A stretch of 64,000 nucleotides of DNA from Geodermatophilus obscurus (GCF_900115395.1 NZ_FOWE01000007.1:186001-250000), one strand, 5' to 3'; numbered from the stretch's first letter, positions 37,354 through 45,457 are shown. Notes: generated from the sequence alone by a model not told the origin. Translations and numbers: made by a program.

Positions 37354-37526
37354 CCCCCGGATCGGCGACACCGACCCCGTACCGGGGTGCCCGGCCTCGC
37401 CCCGTGGCACGAGGTCGGGCACCGGCCGGTGGCGGCGACGGGCACCGGCGGAGCCGCCTCACGCACGTCCGGACGCCGCTGTCAACGACCCCGGTGCTGC
37501 CGAGTGGCGGCCCTAGCACGACCGTG

Positions 37527-37540
37527 GTGAGCTTGCTCAC
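37527..37540 (+). promoter_or_regulatory. CRP/GlxR-type operator upstream of whiB1
   Basis: GTGAGC-TT-GCTCAC is a 14-bp palindrome that fits the GTGA-N6-TCAC core of cAMP-receptor-protein sites. Its centre lies about 70 bp before the transcription start expected from the TTGACA box, a class I activator position. In M. tuberculosis whiB1 is controlled by CRP (Rv3676), which supports the assignment. Confidence 0.65.
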
Positions 37541-37568
37541 GCGGGGTCGACCCAGGACCGCCGCGCGC

Positions 37569-37596
37569 TTGACACGCCGTCCTCAGGTGAAAACAT
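37569..37596 (+). promoter_or_regulatory. Candidate whiB1 core promoter
   Basis: A perfect TTGACA is followed after 16 nt by AAACAT, a weak -10. A weak -10 fits a promoter that depends on an activator such as CRP. Confidence 0.5.
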
Positions 37597-37742
37597 CGCG
37601 AGAGGAACGCAACCTGCCGGTAACAAGCGGCAGGCGGTCGCTGGAACGAGGCGCTGGGCAACCGGTGTCGCGCCCACGCAGGCGGCCCACGTCAGCGATC
37701 TGACAGCACCCGAACGCCGTCGACACCGAGGAGTGCACCGAC

Positions 37743-37991
37743 ATGGACTGGCGCCACCGCGCCCTCTGCCGGGACGAGGACCCTGAGTTGTTCTTCCCCA
37801 TCGGGACGACCGGCCCGGCCCTCGTGCAAGTGGAGCAGGCGAAGGCCGTGTGCCGACGCTGCTCCGTCGTGGAGTCCTGCCTGGACTGGGCTCTGCGATC
37901 CGGCCAGGACTCGGGCGTGTGGGGCGGGCTCTCCGAGGACGAGCGACGCGCGCTCAAGCGTCGTCAGTCCCGCACCCGCGTCCGCGCCTGA
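37743..37991 (+). CDS. whiB1: WhiB-family [4Fe-4S] transcription regulator, WhiB1-like
   Basis: 82 residues. Four cluster cysteines at 9, 37, 40 and 46 (C-X27-C-X2-C-X5-C), the turn GVWGG (58-62) and a basic tail KRRQSRTRVRA. The length, sequence and neighbourhood (PdtaS next door) indicate WhiB1, an essential nitric-oxide-sensitive regulator that binds the sigma-A C-terminal region in mycobacteria. Confidence 0.94.
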   Translation: MDWRHRALCRDEDPELFFPIGTTGPALVQVEQAKAVCRRCSVVESCLDWALRSGQDSGVWGGLSEDERRALKRRQSRTRVRA

Positions 37992-38012
37992 CGCACACAC
38001 CGCACCACCCGC

Positions 38013-38053
38013 CGACGAGGCCGGTCACCCGCTCCGGGTGACCGGCCTCGTCG
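38013..38053. terminator. 19-bp bidirectional terminator
   Basis: A perfect 19-bp stem (inner part GAGGCCGGTCACCCG) with a CTC loop lies between convergent whiB1 and pdtaS. Confidence 0.88.
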
Positions 38054-38071
38054 TCGCTGTGCCCCGTCGCC

Positions 38072-39571
38072 CTACCGGCGCGGGCGTCCCGCGCCGGGCA
38101 GCTCGAGCACGACCTCGGTACCCGGCCGGCCCGGACCGGGCGGCTCGGCGGGCGTGGTGGCGTGCAGCGCACCGCCGAGCTCGCTGGTCACCAGCGTCCG
38201 CACGATCTGCAGCCCGAGCCCGTCGCTGTGCGCCGGGTCGAAGCCCTCCGGCAGGCCCCGGCCGTCGTCGCGCACCCGGACGACGAGGTCGTCGCCGTCA
38301 CGCTCGGCCACCAGCTCGATCGCCCCGGGCGGGCCGTCGGGCGGGAAGGCGTGCTCGGCGGCGTTCTGCAGCAGCTCGGTGACCGCCATGACCAGCGGCG
38401 TCGCCGTCGCCGCGGGGAGCTCGCCGAAGCCGCCGACCCGGCGGGTCCGCGCCGCCGGGCCGATCGAGGTCAGGTCACCGAGCATCGGCAGCACCTGGTC
38501 GATGACGTGGTCGACGTCGACGACGTCCTCCCGACTGCCGGCCAGCGTCTCGTGGACGACGGCGATGGAGGCCACCCGCCGCACCGACTCCTCCAGTGCC
38601 GCCCGCGCGGCCGGCTCGGTCATCCGCCGGGCCTGCAGCCGCAGCAGCGCGGCGACGGTCTGCAGGTTGTTCTTCACGCGGTGGTGGATCTCGCGGATCG
38701 TCGCGTCCTTGGTGAGCAGCGCCCGGTCGCGGCTGCGCAGGTCGGTGACGTCGCGGACGAGCACCAGCGCCCCCTCCTCGGCGCCCGGCGCCTGCAGCGG
38801 CAGCGCCCGCACCAGCAGGGTGGCCGACCTCCCCTCGACGTCGGTCGGGTCGGGGAACCGCCCGGCCACCGCGGCGGCGATCGTCGCCGCGACCGCCTCC
38901 CCCGCCACCCCGTCCCACGCCGCCGCGCGCATCAGCTTCCCCAGGTCCGCGCCGACCAGGTCGCCGGTCACCCCGAGCCGCCGGTACGCCGACAGCGCGT
39001 TGGGGCTGGCGTAGACGGCGCGGCCGGCGGCGTCCAGCCGCACCAGGCCGTCGCCCACCCGCGGGCTCATCTCCGCGTCGAGCAGCTTCTCCGGCGGGAA
39101 CGTGCCGGCCGAGACCATGAGGCAGAGGTCGGCGGCGATGTCGAGGTAGGTCAGCTCCAGCGTCGACGGCGACCGGGTGACGGCGAGGTTGGTGTCCTTG
39201 GCCAGGACCGCGACGACGACGCCGTCGTGCCGCACCGGGATGATCTCGCGGCGCCGCGGCGCGGCGCCCGACCAGTCGGGGTCCCCCTCGGTGACCGGCC
39301 GGCCCTCGCGGTGCGCCTGGCGCAGCGGGTCGGCGGCGTCCCCGTCGACCTCGCTGCCGACCAGGTCCTCGGGCTGGCTGGTCGGCGCGGTGAGCGGGCG
39401 CACCTGGGCGACGCACCACCAGGCGCCGGTGCGCAGCGGGACCCACAGCGTCAGGTCGGCGAAGGCGAGGTCGGCCAGCAGCTGCCAGTCGGCCACGAGG
39501 CGCCGGGCGTGGTCGACCTGGGAGGGAGCGGTCGCCGCACCACGGTGCAGGCGCTCGGAGAGGGTGCTCAT
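38072..39571 (-). CDS. pdtaS: PdtaS-like cytosolic sensor histidine kinase
   Basis: 499 residues, no membrane helix. An N-terminal GAF-like domain (about 1-150) and a PAS-like domain (about 165-285) precede the HisKA_2 box EIHHRVKNNLQTVAALLRL (His296) and an ATPase domain (ELLQNAAEHAF; DDGRGLPEGF; LGLQIVRTLV). This matches M. tuberculosis PdtaS (Rv3220c), which signals to the antiterminator-type regulator PdtaR. No pdtaR is in the window. TACGCT ends 8 nt before the ATG, so the mRNA is probably leaderless, which supports this start over the GTG one codon earlier. Confidence 0.93.
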   Translation of the reverse strand: MSTLSERLHRGAATAPSQVDHARRLVADWQLLADLAFADLTLWVPLRTGAWWCVAQVRPLTAPTSQPEDLVGSEVDGDAADPLRQAHREGRPVTEGDPDWSGAAPRRREIIPVRHDGVVVAVLAKDTNLAVTRSPSTLELTYLDIAADLCLMVSAGTFPPEKLLDAEMSPRVGDGLVRLDAAGRAVYASPNALSAYRRLGVTGDLVGADLGKLMRAAAWDGVAGEAVAATIAAAVAGRFPDPTDVEGRSATLLVRALPLQAPGAEEGALVLVRDVTDLRSRDRALLTKDATIREIHHRVKNNLQTVAALLRLQARRMTEPAARAALEESVRRVASIAVVHETLAGSREDVVDVDHVIDQVLPMLGDLTSIGPAARTRRVGGFGELPAATATPLVMAVTELLQNAAEHAFPPDGPPGAIELVAERDGDDLVVRVRDDGRGLPEGFDPAHSDGLGLQIVRTLVTSELGGALHATTPAEPPGPGRPGTEVVLELPGAGRPRR

Positions 39572-39579
39572 CACCCCCG

Positions 39580-39606
39580 AGCGTATGGCCGGCGCCGTCC
39601 TAGGCT
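39580..39606. promoter_or_regulatory. Back-to-back -10 boxes of two divergent leaderless genes
   Basis: TACGCT (minus strand, 39585-39580) serves pdtaS and TAGGCT (39601-39606) serves the acetyltransferase. The hexamers are 15 bp apart and each lies 8 nt from its start codon. The two start codons are only 43 bp apart, so the promoters must overlap. Confidence 0.6.
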
Positions 39607-39614
39607 GGTCCCCC

Positions 39615-40115
39615 GTGGCCGTACCGCTCCCCGCTCCCCCGACCGTCGACGACGCCGTCCCCGCCGACTGGCCGCGGATCGCCGGGCTGACCGCCGGTGT
39701 CTACCGCGACGAGCGGCTGGCCTCCGACGAGTACCTCGGTCAGCTCGCCGACGTCGAGGGCCGGGCTGGCCGCTCGCAGCTGGTCGTCGCCCGCTGGGAC
39801 GGCCGGGTCGTCGGGGCCGTCGCGCTGGTGCTCGACGGCGACTTCGGGGAGGTCACCGCCTCCGACGACGAGGCGGCGTTCCGGATGCTCGTCGTCGACC
39901 CCGCCGTCCGAGGCCAGGGGATCGGCGAGCTGCTGGTCCGCGAGTGCCTGGACCGCGCCCGCGCGGCGGGCAGGCGGCGGATGGTGCTGTCCACCGACCC
40001 GCGGATGACCGCCGCGCACCGCCTCTACGGCCGCCTCGGCTTCACGCGGCTGCCCGAGCGGGACTGGTCGCCGCGCCCTGGGATCGACCTGCTGGTCTAC
40101 GTCCTGGAGCTCTGA
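39615..40115 (+). CDS. GNAT-family acetyltransferase
   Basis: 166 residues. Motif A is FRMLVVDPAVRGQGIGELLVRE and motif B is RMVLSTDPRMTAAHRLYGRLGF. The ending DLLVYVLEL is typical of small GNATs. The substrate is unknown. The GTG start fits a leaderless mRNA driven by the adjacent TAGGCT. The gene is convergent with the WS/DGAT gene. Confidence 0.9.
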   Translation: MAVPLPAPPTVDDAVPADWPRIAGLTAGVYRDERLASDEYLGQLADVEGRAGRSQLVVARWDGRVVGAVALVLDGDFGEVTASDDEAAFRMLVVDPAVRGQGIGELLVRECLDRARAAGRRRMVLSTDPRMTAAHRLYGRLGFTRLPERDWSPRPGIDLLVYVLEL

Positions 40116-40126
40116 GGCACCGCCGG

Positions 40127-41686
40127 TCAGGCGCGGCTCCGCGCCGAGGTGCCGCGTGATCGGGAGCGCCCGGGAGCGGGAGCGGGTCGCCCGGCCTCCG
40201 GCGCCCCGACGCCCGCCGCGGCGGCGAGCGCGTCCAGCTCGTCGAGGATGTCGCGGAGCAGCACGTCGACGTCCGGCAGCAGCTCGGCGCAGGAGACCAG
40301 CCCCCAGTCGAGGCGGTCGAGGTAGCTCTGCACCGTGATGTTGAGGCCCTGACCCTCGACGATCGTGGAGACCGGGAAGTAGTGCTCGAGCCGCGCCCCG
40401 GCGGCGTACAGCGGCGTCCGCGGCCCGGGCACGTTGGAGATCACCAGGTTGCCCGGGCTCAGCCGGGAGCCCAGGCGCAACCGGGCGCTCAGCCGCATCG
40501 CCCGGGCGAACACCGCCGGTGGCGGGAACTCGGCGAAGTCGGTGAGCCGTTCCGCGGGGAGCGCGGAGAACAACTCCTTGCTGCTGGCCATCGACTCGTG
40601 CACGCGCCGGACTCGCCGGACGGGATCGGCCTCGTCGGTGGGCAGGACGGCCGAGAGCATCGACACGCGGTTGGTCCAGCGATCGGTCTCCTCCCCGGTC
40701 CGCACCGAGACGGGCACGAGCGCCACGAGCGGGTCCGAGGGCAGGGCCCCGCGCCGGTCGAGCCAGGTGCGCAGGCCGCCGGCGCACGCAGCCATGACGA
40801 CGTCGTTGACGGTGGCGCCCAGCGCTGACTTCACGGCCTTCACCTGGTCGAGGGACGTCGACCGGATGGCGAGCTTCCGGTGCGGGGTGATGGGCCCGTT
40901 GAACGGAGTGCGCGGCGGCCGGACGCTGGGCAGCGGCGGAGGCTGGTCGGGCTCCTCGGGGCGGGAGCGCCCGAGGTTGAGCACCGTGCCGAGCGGTCCA
41001 CGCAGGCTCCGCCGGACGTCGTTCGCCGCTCGGACCAGCACGGGGTTGCGCGTCGCCCGGCCGACCTCCCGGGCGGTCCGGGCGGCGAGCAGGACCCCGC
41101 GCGCCGGCTTCCGGGTGAGGCCGAGCACGCCGCGCGCGAGCATCTCGAGGTCACCAGGGGGCCGCTCGGGCGTCCAGGGGTCGGCCTCGGGTGGCACGGT
41201 GCCGCCCTCGGGGCCGTCGTCGAGCATCAGGGTCATGAGTTCGACGCCCGACGCTCCGTCGATGGTGGCGTGGTGGACGATCGTGAGGACGGCGAAGCGG
41301 CGGTCGGCCAGGCCCTCGATGACGTAGGACAGCCACAGGGGCTTGCGCCGGTCCAGCGGCCGGGAGACGAGGCGACCGGCGAGCACCGCGAGCTGGTCGT
41401 CGGTGCCGGGTGGCGGGACGGCCGTGTGGCGGACGTGGAAGTCCAGGTCGAAGGCCGGGTCGGCCACCCAGTACGGGTGATCCAGTCCGAGGGGCACCTC
41501 GGCCAGGCGCCGGCGCAGCGGCTCGAGGAGGTGCAGCCGCTGCTGCAGCTGTGCCCGCCACGCGTCGTACGGCCGGTAGCCGGGATCGTCCGGCCGGGTG
41601 TAGATCGACAGGCTCGAGACGTGACCGAACTGCGCGGACGTCTCGAGGTGGAGGAACGTCGCGTCCAGTCCCGACAGCTGCTTCAC
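40127..41686 (-). CDS. Wax ester synthase/diacylglycerol acyltransferase (WS/DGAT)
   Basis: 519 residues, slightly longer than usual. It begins KQLSGLDATFLHLETS and has the catalytic HHATIDG (138-144). Later marks are NDVVMAACAGGLRTWL and LVISNVPGPRTPLYAAGA. These are the landmarks of actinobacterial WS/DGAT enzymes, which make triacylglycerol or wax ester from acyl-CoA at the membrane. The C-terminal tail is Arg/Ser-rich. GAGGAGG stands before the GTG. It is divergent from a lipase-like gene. Confidence 0.94.
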   Translation of the reverse strand: MKQLSGLDATFLHLETSAQFGHVSSLSIYTRPDDPGYRPYDAWRAQLQQRLHLLEPLRRRLAEVPLGLDHPYWVADPAFDLDFHVRHTAVPPPGTDDQLAVLAGRLVSRPLDRRKPLWLSYVIEGLADRRFAVLTIVHHATIDGASGVELMTLMLDDGPEGGTVPPEADPWTPERPPGDLEMLARGVLGLTRKPARGVLLAARTAREVGRATRNPVLVRAANDVRRSLRGPLGTVLNLGRSRPEEPDQPPPLPSVRPPRTPFNGPITPHRKLAIRSTSLDQVKAVKSALGATVNDVVMAACAGGLRTWLDRRGALPSDPLVALVPVSVRTGEETDRWTNRVSMLSAVLPTDEADPVRRVRRVHESMASSKELFSALPAERLTDFAEFPPPAVFARAMRLSARLRLGSRLSPGNLVISNVPGPRTPLYAAGARLEHYFPVSTIVEGQGLNITVQSYLDRLDWGLVSCAELLPDVDVLLRDILDELDALAAAAGVGAPEAGRPAPAPGRSRSRGTSARSRA

Positions 41687-41752
41687 GGTCGCTGGCCTCC
41701 TCAGGGCGGCGGGAACCCGGACCGGGCAGGGCCGGCTCCCCGTGGTGTGCGG

Positions 41753-41774
41753 GAGTGTGTCAGCCCTCACACTC
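41753..41774. promoter_or_regulatory. Candidate operator between WS/DGAT and lipase genes
   Basis: GAGTGTG and CACACTC form a 7-bp inverted repeat spaced by 8 nt, in the 160-nt divergent gap. The size suits a TetR or GntR dimer. No regulator gene is adjacent, so the binder is unknown. Confidence 0.45.
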
Positions 41775-41846
41775 TCGTGCAGGTGGTGGGCGCCTACACG
41801 AAGGGGTCCGCGCCGTTCCGGTCGTCGACGGAGACGAGGACACGAC

Positions 41847-42677
41847 ATGCGCGCTGCGGCGCCCTCCCGCATCCCTGGCGGCCACCGGATCCCGGAGGAC
41901 GAGGCCCCTCCGTGGCTCGGTGCCTCCCCGGTCGCCGCGCTGCTGGCCGTGCAGCGCCCCTGGCGTGAGGCGGCCGCGCTGCTGCGCTCCCCCGTGTGGC
42001 GCGGTCGTGGCGTCCCGGACGGCGGCGGCCTGCCTGTCCTGCTCGTGCCCGGCTTCCTGGCCGGCGACCCGTCGCTGTCGCTGATGGAGAGCTGGCTCCG
42101 CGCCCGGGGCTACCGGACCTGCACGTCGCGGATCCGCGCCAACGTCGACTGCACCCGCCGGGCGGTCGAACGCCTGGAGCGGCGTCTGGTCGAGCTCACC
42201 GACCGGACGGGGCGGCCGGCGGCGATCGTCGGCCAGAGCCGCGGCGGGCTGTTCGCCAAGCTCCTCGCCGCCCGCCGGCCCGACCACGTCAGCGGGATCG
42301 TCACGCTGGGCAGCCCGAACGTCGACCACACGGCGATCAACCCGCTCGTGGCCGCCCAGGTGCGGCTGGTCGCCGCCCTCGGTACCGCGGGCGTGCCGGG
42401 CCTGTTCGTCGACGACTGCCTGCAGGGTGCGTGCGCCGACGAGCTCGCCGGGGAGCTGGACCGGCCGTTCCCCGCGCACGTCCCGTACGTCTCGGTCCAC
42501 TCACGCAGCGACTGGGTGGTCGACTGGCACGCGTGCGTGGACCCGGCCGCCGAGAACATCGAGATCGACTCGAGCCACGTCGGCATGAGCGTCCACCCGC
42601 AGGTCTACGCGCTGCTCGGGGAGCGGCTGGCCGCGCTGGGCGGACGGACCACGGCGAGCTCCGCCGGAGCCGGCTGA
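41847..42677 (+). CDS. Lipase-like alpha/beta hydrolase
   Basis: 276 residues. It has LPVLLVPGFLAGDPSLSLM (oxyanion region), AAIVGQSRGGLFAKLLA (nucleophile Ser), SVHSRSDWVVDW (acid) and SSHVGMSVHPQVY (base). This resembles triacylglycerol lipases of the LipA/EstA type. There is no signal peptide. Divergent from WS/DGAT, it may release fatty acids from the store lipid that the neighbour makes. GAGGA lies before the ATG. Confidence 0.88.
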   Translation: MRAAAPSRIPGGHRIPEDEAPPWLGASPVAALLAVQRPWREAAALLRSPVWRGRGVPDGGGLPVLLVPGFLAGDPSLSLMESWLRARGYRTCTSRIRANVDCTRRAVERLERRLVELTDRTGRPAAIVGQSRGGLFAKLLAARRPDHVSGIVTLGSPNVDHTAINPLVAAQVRLVAALGTAGVPGLFVDDCLQGACADELAGELDRPFPAHVPYVSVHSRSDWVVDWHACVDPAAENIEIDSSHVGMSVHPQVYALLGERLAALGGRTTASSAGAG

Positions 42678-42686
42678 GGCCGTCGC

Positions 42687-42911
42687 TCAGGCGTCGGCGA
42701 CGGTGGCGATCAGGTCGCCCTCCTGGAGCACCTCGCCCTCGACGACGTGCAGCTCCTGCACGACGCCGGCGCGCTCGGTGAGCACGGGGATCTCCATCTT
42801 CATCGACTCGAGGATCACCAGGGTGTCCCCCGCGGCGACCTCGGTCCCCGGTGCCACGAGGACCCGCCACACGCTGGACACCATCTCGGCGTGGATCTCC
42901 TCGACCGCCAC
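42687..42911 (-). CDS. Stand-alone biotinyl-domain protein, TB7.3 homologue
   Basis: 74 residues forming one biotinyl domain: EIHAEMVSSVWRVLVAPG, the biotin-accepting lysine in ESMKMEIPVL, and VEGEVLQEGDLIATVADA. M. tuberculosis TB7.3 (Rv3221c) has the same length, motif and place beside rshA-sigH and pdtaS. Its carboxylase partner is not established. The degenerate biotin-carboxylase-like gene lies immediately upstream on the same strand, 59 nt away, so the two may be co-transcribed. Confidence 0.93.
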   Translation of the reverse strand: MAVEEIHAEMVSSVWRVLVAPGTEVAAGDTLVILESMKMEIPVLTERAGVVQELHVVEGEVLQEGDLIATVADA

Positions 42912-42970
42912 CCAGCACCCCCTCGAGCCCGAGACCCCATCCAAGCAAACGGCGGGGCGCCGGCGGGCGG

Positions 42971-44020
42971 CTACGCGCCGGGCGCGGGGTCGCCGGCGGC
43001 CAGCCGCCCGAGCACCGCGCACACCTCGGGCCCGTCGTGCGGGACGCCGGTCTCGGGCAGCCCGTCGAGCGCCACCCCGGCGGCCCGGGCGGCGGTGGCG
43101 GTGTCGGCCGCGCCGGCGCTGACGGTGGCCAGCAGCGCGTCGTACCAGGGGTCGAGCCGGTCGCCGGGGTCGTAGCCGCTGACCGCGACCACCTCCGTCT
43201 GACCGGTGGCGCCGCTGCGCCGTCCCGACACGGGCAGCCGGCCGGTGACCCGGCCCGCGGTCCCCGGCGCGAGCGTCGACCGCAGCTGCACCGCGACGGC
43301 GGCCCGGGGCGGGTGCTCCTCGCGCGAGACGCGGCGGGGTGCGCGGCGCCCGGCCGCGGCGGCCAGTGCGAGGTCGACGGCGTCGACGCGGTGCGCGCGC
43401 TCGAGCACCGCCATGTCCAGGGAGAAGCCGGCCGCGACCTCCCCCAGCTCGCCGTCCTCGTCGACGCCGACGGTGACCAGCCCCCGCCAGCCGACCTCGG
43501 CCAGCCGCTCGGCACCGGCGGGCACGTCACCGGGGGGCTCGGGGGTCCAGGAGACGCGGGCGATGCCGGCCGCGCGGTCGCGCGCCACCGTCGTCGGGTA
43601 CCGCAGGCCGTCGTCGGTGACCAGCGCGAGCAGGCCGTGCTCGCTGGCCGGCTCGACGCCGTCACCGCCCAGGCGCTCGAGCACGTCGGCCGGCGGGCCG
43701 ACCCAGACCAGCCCGGCGGCGGCCACCTCGGCGGCGAGGGCGGCGTTGCCCGCCAGGGCCGGCGGCACCGGCAGGACGGCGCCGGCCCCGCTGCGGCGGG
43801 CGGCCTCCACGATCCGGTCGACGGCGAGGTAGGACTCCGTGGCGGGCGCCGGCCCGAGCAGCACCGCGTCGTCGGCCAGCCGCACGTGCCGGGCCGACCG
43901 CTCGACCTCGGAGTAGACGGCGACCGCCTTGACGCCGAGCCGGGAGCAGGCCGCGATCACCGCGCACGCGGCAGGCCCCCGTCCCGCCACGAGCACGCTC
44001 TCGATCCCGTGCTGGGCCAC
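42971..44020 (-). CDS. Degenerate biotin-carboxylase-like protein without its ATP-grasp core
   Basis: 349 residues against about 445 for biotin carboxylase. The N-terminal domain is plain (VAGRGPAACAVIAACSRLGV; AVYSEVERSARHVRLADDAV; AGLVWVGPPADVLERLGGDG). The ATP-grasp part with the glycine loop is missing: the text jumps to EHGLLALVTDDGL. In the remaining catalytic strand the EMNxR motif reads EVAAG and QVEH reads SLDM. The C-terminal domain survives (HPPRAAVAVQLRSTLAP; YDPGDRLDPWYDALLATVSA). It should not carboxylate biotin. GGGGAGGA precedes the GTG. Codon use is normal and the frame is intact, so it looks maintained, perhaps as a scaffold for the biotinyl protein next door. Confidence 0.85.
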   Translation of the reverse strand: MAQHGIESVLVAGRGPAACAVIAACSRLGVKAVAVYSEVERSARHVRLADDAVLLGPAPATESYLAVDRIVEAARRSGAGAVLPVPPALAGNAALAAEVAAAGLVWVGPPADVLERLGGDGVEPASEHGLLALVTDDGLRYPTTVARDRAAGIARVSWTPEPPGDVPAGAERLAEVGWRGLVTVGVDEDGELGEVAAGFSLDMAVLERAHRVDAVDLALAAAAGRRAPRRVSREEHPPRAAVAVQLRSTLAPGTAGRVTGRLPVSGRRSGATGQTEVVAVSGYDPGDRLDPWYDALLATVSAGAADTATAARAAGVALDGLPETGVPHDGPEVCAVLGRLAAGDPAPGA

Positions 44021-44205
44021 GCTGCCGGTCCTCCCCGTCCACCGAGCCCGGTCCCCGTCGACCCGGCCTGCCCCATCGTGCCTGCCGCGTACGACACCCG
44101 CCGCACCGGCGGGGGCGGTCTCCCCCGCCTGTGGGACCCTGGGGTCAGACCCGGCGGGCGTCTCCCGGGGCGCCGGCACCCGACCACGAGGAGAGGAGGG
44201 CAGCG

Positions 44206-44280
44206 ATGTCCAAGCGCGGACGCAAGCGTCGCTCCCGCAAGGGGAACAAGGCCAACCACGGCAAGCGCCCCAACGCCTGA
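44206..44280 (+). CDS. 50S ribosomal protein bL37 (24 residues)
   Basis: The complete protein is 24 residues, starting MSKRGRKRRSRKG and ending NHGKRPNA. It is nearly identical to bL37 seen in mycobacterial ribosome structures, a tiny basic peptide of the large subunit. GGAGAGGAGGG just before the ATG is one of the strongest ribosome-binding sites in the window, as expected for a ribosomal protein. It lies between rsrA and the TB7.3-region genes, on the opposite strand to both. Confidence 0.93.
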   Translation: MSKRGRKRRSRKGNKANHGKRPNA

Positions 44281-44282
44281 GC

Positions 44283-44371
44283 AAGGACCCTCTTGCCAGG
44301 GCCGACACAGCACGACCCCAGCGCTCGCACGCTCGCGGCGGGCCCCTGCGAGAGGGCCGACACAGCACGAC
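44283..44371 (+). repeat. Structured intergenic repeat, copy A
   Basis: It begins AAGGACCCTC and contains the core CTCGCACGCTCGCGGCGGG. The outer stem CCCTCTTGC/GCGAGAGGG (one G-U pair) encloses a smaller stem with loop TCGCACGCTC. A 19-nt direct repeat AGGGCCGACACAGCACGAC occurs at 44298 and 44353. It lies 2 nt after the bL37 stop. Confidence 0.75.
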
Positions 44372-44404
44372 GCCCCGCCCCGGACTCCGGGGACGGGGCG
44401 TCGT
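44367..44404. terminator. Bidirectional terminator between bL37 and rsrA
   Basis: ACGACGCCCCG pairs with CGGGGCGTCGT and continues with CCCCGG/CCGGGG, giving 17 bp with one bulged A and an ACT loop. Confidence 0.8.
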
Positions 44405-44413
44405 CGTCTGCGG

Positions 44414-44752
44414 CTACTCCGACCAGTCGGTGCGGACCACCTCGGTGCGCACCTGCTCGACGCTCACCTGCTCGACGCTCACGTGGGTGCCGTCCTCCTC
44501 GAAGGAGACGGTGGTCAGCTGCAGCTTGATCCGGTCGCGCAGGCCCAGCGGCGGCTTGTCACCACCGCAGCGGCGGCGTACCAGCGCCTTGAACTCCTGC
44601 TCGATGCCGAACTGCCGCAGGCACGGTGAGCAGTCCTCGAGGTGCTCGGCGATGACGGCGCGGCGGGCGTCGTCGGTCTCGTGGTCGAGGAACTCGAAGA
44701 CGTGCGACAGGACGTCGTCGCACGAGGCCGGGTGCTCGTGTCCGTCGTTCAC
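44414..44752 (-). CDS. rsrA: Zinc-containing anti-sigma factor RsrA/RshA
   Basis: 112 residues. The ZAS motif is H37-X3-C41-X2-C44 (EHLEDCSPC), with Cys11 completing the redox set and a further Cys62; the numbering equals that of Streptomyces RsrA. It binds sigma-R when reduced and lets go on disulfide stress as a disulfide forms and zinc is lost. The C-terminal tail repeats SVEQV twice. It starts 3 nt after the sigR stop, so production is coupled. Confidence 0.96.
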   Translation of the reverse strand: MNDGHEHPASCDDVLSHVFEFLDHETDDARRAVIAEHLEDCSPCLRQFGIEQEFKALVRRRCGGDKPPLGLRDRIKLQLTTVSFEEDGTHVSVEQVSVEQVRTEVVRTDWSE

Positions 44753-44755
44753 GCG

Positions 44756-45457
44756 CTACCCCTCACCGGTGCCGGCGCGGACGAACCCGCGCTCGCGGGC
44801 GTAGTCGGCCAGCAGCTTCTGCAGACCCCGCCGGCCGCGGTGCAGCCGGGACATCACCGTGCCGATGGGCGTGCCCATGATCTCGGCGATCTCCTTGTAG
44901 GCGAAGCCCTCGACGTCGGCGAGGTAGACCGCCAGGCGGAAGTCCTCGGGCAGCTGCTGCAGAGCCTCCTTGATGTCGGAGTCCGGCAGGTGGTCCAGCG
45001 CCTCGATCTCGGCCGACCGCAGCCCGGTGGAGCTGTGCTCCTCGGCGGCGTAGAGCTGCCAGTCCTGCACCTGGTCGGTGGGGTACTGCTGCGGCTGCCG
45101 CTGCTTCTTGCGGTAGCTGTTGATGTAGGTGTTGGTCAGGATCCGGTACAGCCAGGCCTTGAGGTTGGTGCCCTCGGCGAACTGGTGGAACGCGGAGTAG
45201 GCCTTGACGAAGGTCTCCTGGACCAGGTCCTCGGCGTCGGCGGGGTTGCGGGTCATCCGCAGCGCGGCCGGGTAGAGCTGGTCGAGGTAGGGCAGCGCGT
45301 CCCGCTCGAAGCGGGCGTCGCGCTCGGCGCGGGTCTCGGCGACCTCGGTCCGGCTGCCGCCCTCGCGGGCCTCGGGCACCTCCACGGGAGCCCCCACGAC
45401 CGGCGTGGTCTCGACGGGCTCGACGGCGGGGTTCCCGCCCGCGGACTCCTCAGCCAC
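44756..45457 (-). CDS. sigR: Thiol-stress ECF sigma factor SigR/SigH
   Basis: 233 residues. Region 2 is [37 protein letters not shown] by landmarks at both ends ([19 protein letters not shown]), with [14 protein letters not shown]; region 4 ends [22 protein letters not shown]. It is the SigR/SigH of the mycothiol and thioredoxin stress regulon. AGAGGA stands before this GTG. The same frame stays open for 54 further codons to an ATG at 45619, which would give a SigR'-like long isoform. A sigma-R-type promoter lies between the two starts. Confidence 0.95.
   Translation of the reverse strand: MAEESAGGNPAVEPVETTPVVGAPVEVPEAREGGSRTEVAETRAERDARFERDALPYLDQLYPAALRMTRNPADAEDLVQETFVKAYSAFHQFAEGTNLKAWLYRILTNTYINSYRKKQRQPQQYPTDQVQDWQLYAAEEHSSTGLRSAEIEALDHLPDSDIKEALQQLPEDFRLAVYLADVEGFAYKEIAEIMGTPIGTVMSRLHRGRRGLQKLLADYARERGFVRAGTGEG

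Larger units (their letters stand above)
37354..37742 (+). promoter_or_regulatory. 389-nt whiB1 promoter and leader region, no gene seen
   Basis: No credible protein-coding frame is visible on either strand. The stretch holds a CRP-type palindrome, a TTGACA -35 box and a leader with a small hairpin (CCTGCCG and CGGCAGG, near 37613-37634). Base composition is lower in G+C than the surroundings, as expected for a regulated promoter. GAGGAG stands before the whiB1 ATG. Confidence 0.7.

Noticed and set aside
44298..44371. The 19-nt direct repeat in copy A as a CRISPR unit or target-site duplication
   Set aside because: Only two copies, one spacer, no cas genes and no transposase; it is part of the structured repeat.
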